A DNA stretch of 64,000 bases from Sphingobacterium hotanense. Lineage in GTDB: Bacteria > Bacteroidota > Bacteroidia > Sphingobacteriales > Sphingobacteriaceae. The translations under genes were made by a program, and so were the position numbers. The DNA lies in assembly GCF_008274825.1 (NCBI RefSeq), contig NZ_CP030848.1, positions 2,852,001 to 2,916,000 on the forward strand, in the 5' to 3' direction. The notes below the pieces were generated by a model. That model made no database searches, was not told the origin of the DNA, and worked only from the letters and a program-made list of their open reading frames with translations. Shown piece after piece: positions 9,612 through 17,564 of the stretch. Position 1 is the stretch's first letter. Every line of letters starts with the position of its first letter.

Positions 9612-9650
9612 AGAAAAACCCCGCCATTTTTTAATGACGGGGTTCTTTCT
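9612..9650 (-). terminator. Terminator at the right end of IS-B, reading into the element
   Basis: On the minus strand AACCCCG pairs with CGGGGTT (9638-9644 and 9617-9623 on the plus strand), with an additional ATT/AAT pairing in the loop, followed by TTTTTCTGTTTTTTT. It lies just upstream of the transposase and downstream of the TonB receptor gene, so it would stop receptor transcripts before the transposase. Confidence 0.75.
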
Positions 9651-9713
9651 TTAAGAGACCTTTTTAGACAGCCTCTCTTATATCATGACTCAGTCCGAAA
9701 ACTGAACTCAATA

Positions 9714-12700
9714 TTAGAATGAATATCTCAATCCAACCATTGCACTCCAAGTAGTTGAAGTTCTAGTTGCTGGCAAGTATGGACGTTTAACCATCTCACC
9801 TTTGTCATCTAATAACATTTGGAATTGAGGATCTGCAACTGCATTTCTACCAACACGACCTAAGATCGCTCTACCGTTAGTGTACATCCAGTCTTGAACG
9901 CCCCACTCAGAATTAAGTAAGTTTCCAACGTTGATGATATCAAGAGTAAACTGAAGTTTATCTTCTTTCGTTACTACATCTTTCAAGATGTTTTGAGTCC
10001 AACGAACATCAAATCTGTTCAACCAAGGTAATAAGAAAGCATTTCTTGGTGCAATCTCACCTCTGTATTCTTCTAAATCATTTAAAGCGATATATTCATC
10101 GAAAGCTTTTCTTTGATCATCAACTGAATACATTACCGAACCGTCTTTGTTAAGGATGTTAGCAAAGTTCAAATCACTAGCTTGTTTAGGGATGAACGTT
10201 AAATCATTCGAAATACCATCACCATTTAAGTCATAGCTGTGGTATAATGAATATCTACCTTGGTGAGAACCGTTGTAATAAATACCTAATGTTGTGTTCT
10301 GAATTGTGTAGCTAAGGTTAGCAACAACTCTATGAGGAACCGCAAAGTCAGAGATACTTAAGAAATCTTGGTTTGGCGAGTTGATAACTGGAGAACCTCC
10401 CCATGCTGAACTTGCACTTGAACCAGCATTTGCACTAACTTCTTCTGCTTCTGAATAGGTGTAGAACAATGATCCAGAAAGACCATGCCAAGGAGCAACT
10501 GAAGCACCTACCGTAGCTGAGAATGCATAACCCTTAGACTTCGTATTTGTTAATACAGTCGCGTTGTTAGCACCGATTGCTGTGTTGTACTGATAAGATG
10601 CAGCGTTTGGATAGAAATCTCTGTCAACACCTGCATAATCCATCTTCGCTGTCGAAGCTTTTCTGTTCGCTCCTAATTGGAATACACCATTGATATCTTT
10701 TGTATATAAGATGTCTGTCGTTAAAGTAACTGGCGAGTTAGGAATTTTGTAGTCTGCAGCGATACTTGATCTCCAAACAGACGGCATTTTGAAGTTTTTG
10801 TCAACAAGAGCAAATGATGATGGAGCACCATCTTTTGGAGTCTTGATAAACACATTCTCTGCACCTGCAGGAACATTGTTCAAATGATAGTAAATATCTT
10901 CTGGGTGGAACTTAACATTACCGATCCATCCTTTAATTTGATCGTATGATCCTGGTTCGATAGTATTTTGTAATACCCCAGCACCTGTTGGCATGTTTGT
11001 TAACCATACAAAAGGAACACGTCCTGTGAAGATACCCGTACCACCACGAAGCGTTAATGAACGATCTCCGAATACGTCATAGTTAAATCCTAAACGTGGG
11101 GAAACCATTAGCTTTTGGTTCGGCCATTTTCCAGAATTGTAGTGCGTTGGATTTCCATCAACATCTAACAATTCCAACGCGTCGATTGACGGGTTAGCTG
11201 TCAATTTGTTCATGTAAATTGGCATTTCTAAACGGATACCAGCAGTTACATTGAAACGATCGGTAATCGAAATACGGTCTTGAACGTATGCTGAAGCAAG
11301 TCCGAAGTTGATTCTTGAATACGTATCTTGGTTTTCGTAAGGATACGTCAAACCATACATAATTGGTGCAACCTCTGCCGGAGTACCAGTTTTCAAGAAA
11401 TCTTCAACAGATGCGTAACGGTAATATCCTGTACCCATACGCGTATAAGAGTTTCCGAATTTCTGAACGTCAAATGCGATACCTCCAGTGAAAGAGTGCT
11501 TACCTGTATTATAGGTTAAGTTGTTTGTAAATGAGAAGTTATCATTGATAACGTCGTTTAAGTAAGAGAACAACTCTGTACCGAAACTGATGTAGTTACC
11601 TCCTGTTGCACTTCCGTCCCAAATGTCAACAAATGGGAATAATTTATCGCTTGGAGTTTTTCTTGTATCTTGAATCTTTGAGTAAGTAAACAAGAATTTG
11701 TTCGATAACTGTGAAGTGAAGTTAGAGTTTAACTCAGCCGTGAATGAACTAACGATATTGTTGAAAGCGTAGTTACCATTTTGGAAAGTAATTGAATTCT
11801 CACTTACACGACCCCATGACGAACGTGGTTGAGGACCTGAAGAAGCATTCGCAACTTGCATAGACTCACCGTTTAAGTAGTTAAAACGGAAAGCTGCTTT
11901 ATGCTTGTCATTAATGTTCCAGTCAACTCTAGCTAAGAATTTATAACCGAATTGCTCTGCTGTATTTGCATATCCTTCGTAAGCGCCTGGATCATAACCA
12001 AATTGATTGATTAAGTGATTCTTAACTGCATCAAGATCAGAACGTTTAACACGAGTAATATTTCTCTCGATGTTCATTGTACCGTCTTCTGAAGGCACCC
12101 AAAGGTTAGCTCCTGAAGCGTTGATACCAGTTGCTAATTCTTTCTCGCCACTTACAAAGAAGAATAACTTGTTCTTAATGATCGGACCACCTAAAGTAAA
12201 GCCATAGTTTTGTTTAGTACCTGGCTCGTAATTGATAGTCTCTTTATTGATTTTGAAACCTGTTAAATTTTCATTGTTATAGTACCCATAAATAGATCCA
12301 TGGAAGTCATTTGTACCCGATTTCGTAACAGCATTAATACCAGCACCAGTAAAACCAGATTGCGTGATATCAAATGGAGCGATATTTACGGAGATTTCTT
12401 GAATCGCGTCAAGTGAAATAGGCTGTGCATTACCGCCCGGAAGAGCGTTTGTACTTAAACCGAAACCGTTGTTAAAGTTTGCACCGTCAATTTGTAAGTT
12501 GTTGTATCTCGCATCTCTACCTGCGAACGAGTTTCCGTTTGCTTGAGGAGTCAAACGTGTGAACTCAGTAATACTTCTACTAACTTGAGGTAATTCTTGA
12601 ATTTGTTTTAATCCAACGTTAGTCGATGCACCCGTTTTGTTAACACGGCTTCCACTTCTAGTAACGACAACCTCATCAATAACATTCGCTGCGTCACCAA

Positions 12701-13019
12701 ATACTGGGTTAAGAACGAATGGTTGACCTAATTGTAAGTATACATCTTCGTATACTACTGGATCTTGTCCTACGTATGTTACTTCAATACGGTATGGACC
12801 ACCAACACGCATGTTGGATAAGTTAAAACGACCCGCATCATTTGCAGAACCTGAATAAGCAGTTCCTGAAGGTAAGTGGGTAGCTTTGATAGTAGCTCCT
12901 GAAGTAGTGGATCCATTGGTTTGAGTGACCACACCAGTCATGCTACTAGTGGTTACCTGCGCTTGGATAGTTCCGTAGCTCGCAAGAACCAAAGCAAAGA
13001 AAAGTAAAGATTTCTTCAT
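9714..13019 (-). CDS. Oar-like TonB-dependent outer-membrane receptor (paralogue 1)
   Basis: 1101 aa. Signal peptide MKKSLLFFALVLASYGTIQA, then a CarboxypepD_reg-like domain (about 22-105), a TonB plug (about 125-240, with NNLQIDGANFNN and GINAVTKSGTND), and a large beta-barrel ending in MVGLRYSF with the C-terminal aromatic residue expected for BAM-dependent insertion. The whole layout matches Oar/'TonB-dependent receptor' proteins of about 1000-1100 aa. No SusD partner is adjacent, so this is not a typical glycan-uptake pair; the ligand is unknown. A paralogue with nearly the same signal peptide lies directly upstream. Confidence 0.92.
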   Translation of the reverse strand: MKKSLLFFALVLASYGTIQAQVTTSSMTGVVTQTNGSTTSGATIKATHLPSGTAYSGSANDAGRFNLSNMRVGGPYRIEVTYVGQDPVVYEDVYLQLGQPFVLNPVFGDAANVIDEVVVTRSGSRVNKTGASTNVGLKQIQELPQVSRSITEFTRLTPQANGNSFAGRDARYNNLQIDGANFNNGFGLSTNALPGGNAQPISLDAIQEISVNIAPFDITQSGFTGAGINAVTKSGTNDFHGSIYGYYNNENLTGFKINKETINYEPGTKQNYGFTLGGPIIKNKLFFFVSGEKELATGINASGANLWVPSEDGTMNIERNITRVKRSDLDAVKNHLINQFGYDPGAYEGYANTAEQFGYKFLARVDWNINDKHKAAFRFNYLNGESMQVANASSGPQPRSSWGRVSENSITFQNGNYAFNNIVSSFTAELNSNFTSQLSNKFLFTYSKIQDTRKTPSDKLFPFVDIWDGSATGGNYISFGTELFSYLNDVINDNFSFTNNLTYNTGKHSFTGGIAFDVQKFGNSYTRMGTGYYRYASVEDFLKTGTPAEVAPIMYGLTYPYENQDTYSRINFGLASAYVQDRISITDRFNVTAGIRLEMPIYMNKLTANPSIDALELLDVDGNPTHYNSGKWPNQKLMVSPRLGFNYDVFGDRSLTLRGGTGIFTGRVPFVWLTNMPTGAGVLQNTIEPGSYDQIKGWIGNVKFHPEDIYYHLNNVPAGAENVFIKTPKDGAPSSFALVDKNFKMPSVWRSSIAADYKIPNSPVTLTTDILYTKDINGVFQLGANRKASTAKMDYAGVDRDFYPNAASYQYNTAIGANNATVLTNTKSKGYAFSATVGASVAPWHGLSGSLFYTYSEAEEVSANAGSSASSAWGGSPVINSPNQDFLSISDFAVPHRVVANLSYTIQNTTLGIYYNGSHQGRYSLYHSYDLNGDGISNDLTFIPKQASDLNFANILNKDGSVMYSVDDQRKAFDEYIALNDLEEYRGEIAPRNAFLLPWLNRFDVRWTQNILKDVVTKEDKLQFTLDIINVGNLLNSEWGVQDWMYTNGRAILGRVGRNAVADPQFQMLLDDKGEMVKRPYLPATRTSTTWSAMVGLRYSF

Positions 13020-13042
13020 ATGGTTTGTTTTGTTTTCCGATG

Positions 13043-13050
13043 CAAAATTA
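13043..13050 (-). promoter_or_regulatory. -7 box (TAATTTTG) of TonB receptor paralogue 1
   Basis: TAnnTTTG match on the minus strand 23 nt before the ATG. It shows that the downstream receptor has its own promoter and is not simply read through from the upstream paralogue. The rest of the 488-bp gap (13020-13507) is AT-rich, with only this box and the terminator near 13450. Confidence 0.5.
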
Positions 13051-13433
13051 TAAAGTTAAATCATGTTCTGTTAATGCTTAACATAAACTTAATATACTAA
13101 CAACCATAGATTTGCATTCTTTTGGCAAAAACGAGTAAACCAAAATAGTAAACATGACAACTTTTTGTACGAACGACGCCTATTGGTTAAAAAATTGACA
13201 AAAAAAATAGCTGAACATTATCAGTTTAACAAATTTTAACATTTTGTGAAATGTGGAAAAGTTTTTTCAAAATTTGAAGATAAAATGCGGAGTTCGATAA
13301 TTTCGGGTAACGATTTAATGCAAATTATCTAAAATCAATACGAAGTGTATCAATAACAAGAACTTCTACTTTCCATTGAAACAGCAAAAGAAAGGAGCGT
13401 TTTTGATGCCCTTTGAAAACAAACACTTACAGA

Positions 13434-13468
13434 AAATAAAAGAGGGCACAATATAATATTGTACCCTC
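13434..13468 (-). terminator. Terminator after TonB receptor paralogue 2
   Basis: GAGGGTACAATAT / ATATTGTGCCCTC pairing on the minus strand (one mismatch), followed by TTTTATTTTCT, 40 bp beyond the stop of the 13508-16729 gene. Confidence 0.75.
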
Positions 13469-13507
13469 CGTCATTATGAACCACTAAACTAAACGAAACC
13501 TGTATTC

Positions 13508-16500
13508 TTAATTGAAGATATAGCGAAGTCCGACCTGAGCAGACCAACGCGATGAAAGATCATGTTGGAAGTATGGTTTTCCATCGTTCAAATTGCCAAG
13601 ACGGTATTGAGGGATGTTTGTATCTTTCTCAAAACTGTCAAATACAATCGGACGGAAACTATTGTCCCAGAAACTTTGACCTCCCTGATACTGTTTACCC
13701 CAATTTTTATTAACTAAAGCTCCAATGTTCATGATGTCAATCGATAGTTGGATTGTATTTTTCTTACCTCCAACATTGACGAATACATCTTGTAAAAGTT
13801 TCAAGTCAAACTGGTGTGAAAATGGAGTACGATCGCCATTACGCTCCGCATATTGGCCTCTTCTACTTTTCAGATATGGATTTGACTCGATATATTTTTC
13901 GAATTCAGCAGATTGCTCGGCTGCAGATTTTCCCTTAGGGATATCGACGAATTTAATTTCGCTCGCATTTTTCGGGATATACATCAAAGAGAACTGATCG
14001 CTTCTGCCGGCCGAGTGACCTCCTGGATCTCCGGCAATCATATAAGCAAAACGATTACCTGACTGACCATTATAAACCAATGAAATTGTTGTTCCTAAGT
14101 TTCTCAAATATTCCTTGTGGTATGATGCATACGCTACAATACGACTACCCGTACTAAATGAATTGTGACCTAAAGTGATATTGTTTGAACCATTAATAGT
14201 ACCTGTTCTGTAGAAGTTCGACTGGTTTTGTGATGAAGAGCCTGAGAATAAATCTTTCGATTCGGTATAGGTATAGGCCACTGAACCAAAGAATCCTTTG
14301 TCAAAATGCTTTGATAGTTGCGCGGTTCCAGACCAAGCATAACCCTTGTTCACATTGTCTATGTAAATCACCTGCGTATAGTTTGGCAAAACAAGGCGTT
14401 TTCTCACATCTTGCTCATACATTAGGCGGTTGTCTGCACCTTCCAACTGTCCGATCGGATCTTTCACGTTTAAGTCTCTAAAGCGGAAATTGCTTAAGTT
14501 TCTCGAGAACATCGCGTCTACCGTCGCCTGCACACCCCATGGCAATTGATAATCCATACCTATGGATGCGCGCGCCATTTGTGGCAATTTCAAATCTTTC
14601 GCCAACACAGAGATATTTCCTGATGGTTTAAACTCTTCCGTGCTTTTTGGCTGCTTGTTAGCATCCGGTATAAAAGGAATGTTTGGAGCCACATTGCTTC
14701 GCACACTCGCTTGCACTCCGCCCAATAATACACCACTTTGTGTATAAGCACCAGACGACCATACAAATGGATAACGAGAAGTAAATATACCAACACCACC
14801 ACGCAATATTGCTGAACGATCCTTGTTGACATCCCAGTTAAAACCTACGCGAGGAGACCACATAAACGCCGTATTCGGCATACGATTCGTCTGAACATCG
14901 TAACGTTTTGCTAAAATCGAATTATTAAAATCTTTATTCTCCAAAGGACTGCTTGTATAAATCGGAATATCCACGCGTAAACCAGCAGTTAACTTAAAAT
15001 TACTAGCAACTTGGAAATCATCTTGTATATAAAAACCTAATTGCATGGCACTGATGTCTGCAACTTGTCTAGGATCGTCGGTATTACTATATGCATATCT
15101 GAAATTGCTGGCAAGCTTACGCTCGAAATTCTCAAGTGCCGTATAAGGCGCATTGGTCGCCGGGTTAATGTCGGTCACAGGCGAATCCGTGAACACATAA
15201 CTGCCGAATCCATTTCCGATAAATCCATTATACATTTTGTAAAACTCATTGTGTGTACCGAAAGTTATCGTATGATTACCTTTTAACAGCGTCAAGTTAT
15301 TGGTCAAGGTCAGGATATTCTGATTCAATTGGTTAATCGTAGAAAACGGCTCCGGACCCAAGTTGATATTCAAGTTTCTGCTGCTGATAGCTACACGAGG
15401 AAAGGCTTCTCCTAAGAATCCGCGCGGCTCGCGAACATTCGTATAACCGACAACCAAGTTATTTGAAAGGATATTTGAGAAACGACTATTTAACTCTACG
15501 ACAGCAGAATGGGTGTCACTTGTTCTATTGATACCTGCAATTTGGAAAATAACAGTTGATGCATTACGCCATATCTGAAAAGCAGATCCTTTCACATAGC
15601 TGTAACGCGCTGTCAATTTATGCTGCTCATTTAAGTTAAAGTCGAATCTTGTAAAAATCTTATCTGAATAGTTGTTGGACTCCAAGTCTAAATAGCCACC
15701 TGGTTGATAACCCATTCCTTTAATGATTTCCGCTACTTTCTTTACAGCGTCTAAAGAGACATTCGAAGCTGATGTTCCTGGAAGGAAACCTAGTGGAGTA
15801 ACATTCTCTGTACGCTCATAATTTGCAAAGAAAAATAAACGATCTTTAATGATTGGTCCGCCTAGACGAAACCCCATCTGACGTTCATTATAGCTTTCTA
15901 GTTTCTTACGTACTTCCTCATTTCTCACCAAATCCGGAGGCGTCATACCTGTCAGGTTCTCATTGCGCATATAGAAATATGCAGATCCTTTCAGCTCGTT
16001 AGTACCCGAACGAGTTACAGCTGAAATACCACCACCAGCGAATCCACTAGCACGCACATCAAATGGCGCCACTTGTACATTGATTTCCTCAATTGCATCC
16101 AAGGATATGGGCGATGTACCAGTACTCGCACCATTCGTACCGGCGTCATTCAAACCGAAAACATCATTGCTGACTGCTCCATCAATCGTCAACTGATTGA
16201 AGCGGTTGTGCATTCCGCCGATCGAAGTCGCCTCGCCCCGAACATCAGCCTGCGGTGTTAGACGAGTAAAGTCTTTAAGACTACGCGAAATTGTCGGCAT
16301 GCTTTGTAGATGACGGTTCGAAAGCTGCGTGCTCGCTCCGGTCTTCAAGTTTTGTCCGCGCCCCTGCCCCGTGATCTCAACCGCATCAATAATCGTCACA
16401 TCGTCGCCAAATGTAGGATTCAACTCAAAGGCTCTACCTAATTGTATAAATACATTGTTATAGACAATCGGCTCTTGCCCTACATGGCTAATCTCAATGC

Positions 16501-16729
16501 GATACGGACCACCAACGCGCATACCGACCAAACTAAAACGTCCAGCCTCATTCGTCGAGCTGGAATAAACCGTACCTGATGGCGTGTGAATGGCTTTTAT
16601 GCTCGCACCTTCTGTCATACTACCACTATGTTGTTTGACAACACCCGTCATACTACTACTTGTAACCTGTGCCTGGACCGCGCTATAACTTGCAAGTACC
16701 AAAGCAAAGAATAGTAAAGATTTCTTCAT
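13508..16729 (-). CDS. Oar-like TonB-dependent outer-membrane receptor (paralogue 2)
   Basis: 1073 aa with the same plan as the 9714-13019 gene: signal peptide MKKSLLFFALVLASYSAVQA, CarboxypepD_reg-like domain, plug (NQLTIDGAVSND, GISAVTRSGTNE) and barrel ending in QVGLRYIFN. The two proteins are nearly identical in the signal peptide and similar across the N-terminal domains but diverge in the barrel, as expected for duplicated receptors with different ligands. A terminator downstream and a promoter upstream of paralogue 1 suggest separate transcription. Confidence 0.92.
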   Translation of the reverse strand: MKKSLLFFALVLASYSAVQAQVTSSSMTGVVKQHSGSMTEGASIKAIHTPSGTVYSSSTNEAGRFSLVGMRVGGPYRIEISHVGQEPIVYNNVFIQLGRAFELNPTFGDDVTIIDAVEITGQGRGQNLKTGASTQLSNRHLQSMPTISRSLKDFTRLTPQADVRGEATSIGGMHNRFNQLTIDGAVSNDVFGLNDAGTNGASTGTSPISLDAIEEINVQVAPFDVRASGFAGGGISAVTRSGTNELKGSAYFYMRNENLTGMTPPDLVRNEEVRKKLESYNERQMGFRLGGPIIKDRLFFFANYERTENVTPLGFLPGTSASNVSLDAVKKVAEIIKGMGYQPGGYLDLESNNYSDKIFTRFDFNLNEQHKLTARYSYVKGSAFQIWRNASTVIFQIAGINRTSDTHSAVVELNSRFSNILSNNLVVGYTNVREPRGFLGEAFPRVAISSRNLNINLGPEPFSTINQLNQNILTLTNNLTLLKGNHTITFGTHNEFYKMYNGFIGNGFGSYVFTDSPVTDINPATNAPYTALENFERKLASNFRYAYSNTDDPRQVADISAMQLGFYIQDDFQVASNFKLTAGLRVDIPIYTSSPLENKDFNNSILAKRYDVQTNRMPNTAFMWSPRVGFNWDVNKDRSAILRGGVGIFTSRYPFVWSSGAYTQSGVLLGGVQASVRSNVAPNIPFIPDANKQPKSTEEFKPSGNISVLAKDLKLPQMARASIGMDYQLPWGVQATVDAMFSRNLSNFRFRDLNVKDPIGQLEGADNRLMYEQDVRKRLVLPNYTQVIYIDNVNKGYAWSGTAQLSKHFDKGFFGSVAYTYTESKDLFSGSSSQNQSNFYRTGTINGSNNITLGHNSFSTGSRIVAYASYHKEYLRNLGTTISLVYNGQSGNRFAYMIAGDPGGHSAGRSDQFSLMYIPKNASEIKFVDIPKGKSAAEQSAEFEKYIESNPYLKSRRGQYAERNGDRTPFSHQFDLKLLQDVFVNVGGKKNTIQLSIDIMNIGALVNKNWGKQYQGGQSFWDNSFRPIVFDSFEKDTNIPQYRLGNLNDGKPYFQHDLSSRWSAQVGLRYIFN

Positions 16730-16928
16730 TTGATTTGTTTTAAATTACAAGTTAAATATATAGAGCTTTTATCAAACTTACCTTGCTTTAATAGAAACTT
16801 AATAATTAAAAAATTTAACCTTTATATTAATGGTGTAGATATTAGACAATAGACATTAGAAATTAGACCTATCGACGCCGCGTTGCTTCCTTTTTGTACA
16901 GTTTTTTTGTGAAGCATTAAGAAGGAGG

Positions 16929-17085
16929 TTTTGAACCAAGAAAGTAAGGGTATTTTGTTTTGAACCAGGAAAGAAAGAATATTAGGATGAGCGTATTGTC
17001 TTTGAACCAGGAAAGGCAGGATATTTTTGTTTTGAACCAGGAAAGGCAGGATATTTTTGTTTTGAACCAGGAAAGGAAAGATGCA
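16929..17085 (+). repeat. Tandem 30-nt repeat containing GAACCAGGAAAGG
   Basis: GAACCA(G/A)G occurs at 16932, 16962, 17004, 17034 and 17064, that is with 30-nt spacing except for one 42-nt interval. The units at 17004 and 17034 are almost identical (TTTTGAACCAGGAAAGGCAG then GATATTTTTG). The repeats are contiguous without unique spacers. The last unit continues into GATGCAAGGATAATCAGGATC, the form also found at about 35.5 kb. Confidence 0.85.
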
Positions 17086-17132
17086 AGGATAATCAGGATC
17101 ATGTATAATTTCTAACATTTTTTTTCCTTTCA

Positions 17133-17178
17133 GCCCGATCCTGCTCATCCTAAAATCCTTTTTTTCCTGGTTCAAAAC
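17133..17178 (-). repeat. Inverted copy of the CCAGGAAAGG/GGATGAGCAGGATC repeat
   Basis: Plus strand reads CGATCCTGCTCATCC, then TTTTTTTCCTGGTTCAAAAC, the reverse complement of the unit at 17064. It lies 50 bp beyond the tandem array, so the cluster is an imperfect large inverted repeat. Confidence 0.75.
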
Positions 17179-17249
17179 AAAGAATCCTGCCTCCCCATAG
17201 CTCCCCCCTCTCTTCATCCAACGCAATAAGTATCTTCGTTAACTCAAAT

Positions 17250-17328
17250 CCCTTACATAACCCTTTCAAAGCCCTTTCACAACCCAATCAGAACCGCTCC
17301 TGAAGGGCTATGATTGGGTTGTGAAAGG
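17250..17328. repeat. Repeat shared with 35.65 kb, plus perfect 18-bp inverted repeat
   Basis: Bases 17250-17279 (CCCTTACATAACCCTTTCAA and the next 10 bases) are repeated exactly at 35651-35680. Overlapping this, CCTTTCACAACCCAATCA (17273-17290) is followed after 20 nt by its exact reverse complement (17311-17328). No T-run follows, so it is not an ordinary intrinsic terminator; its function is unknown. Confidence 0.8.
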
Positions 17329-17360
17329 ACTATAAATTGGCAGTAATATATAGCAGCTAT

Positions 17361-17408
17361 GCATGATCCTGCTCATCCTTGAATCCTTCCTTTCCTGGTT
17401 CAAAACAA
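17361..17408 (-). repeat. Second inverted copy of the GGAAAGGAAGGAT/AGCAGGATC repeat
   Basis: Plus strand GCATGATCCTGCTCATCCTT, then GAATCCTTCCTTTCCTGGTT and CAAAAC. It matches the reverse-oriented copy at 35907-35950. The rest of 16730-17564 holds TAGACATTAGA-type short repeats near 16850 and C-rich AACC(T/A)CC stretches near 17410-17460, but no gene. Confidence 0.75.
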
Positions 17409-17495
17409 CCAACCTCCCTTAAAAGACAAATCAATCTCCCCTGAAAGACAAACCAACCTCCGTTAAAAAACAAAGTACCCTTACCACCCTAAAAC

Positions 17496-17530
17496 AAAAA
17501 AGGAGCCTATGCAATATCTGCATAGGATCC
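17496..17530 (-). terminator. Terminator after mutS2
   Basis: On the minus strand CCTATGCA pairs with TGCATAGG around a 5-nt loop, extended by an outer GGA/TCC pairing and followed by TTTTTTG, 35 bp after the mutS2 stop. Confidence 0.8.
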
Positions 17531-17564
17531 CATGATTGAGGTACTCAAATATTTTGTATAGAAA

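Larger units (their letters stand above)
6090..9675 (-). mobile_element. IS-B: IS1182-like element, interrupted near its left end by IS-A
   Basis: The transposase gene (7932-9560, minus) is bracketed by inverted TGTCTAAAAAGG: at 6095-6105 continuing at 7875 on the left, and in rightward inverted form at about 9659-9670. The right end reads GAGGCTGTCTAAAAAGG inward, typical of IS1182-family termini. Without IS-A the element would be about 1.8 kb. No target duplication was found, so the exact outer borders are uncertain. Confidence 0.65.

Noticed and set aside
16929..17085. Possible CRISPR array because of the regular 30-nt spacing
   Set aside because: The units are contiguous, with no unique spacers, no cas genes nearby, and inverted copies follow.
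16822..17226. 134-codon minus-strand ORF with repeated FLSWFKTK-type residues
   Set aside because: It lies entirely on the 30-nt tandem repeats and their inverted copies; the repeated peptide is a by-product of the DNA repeat.
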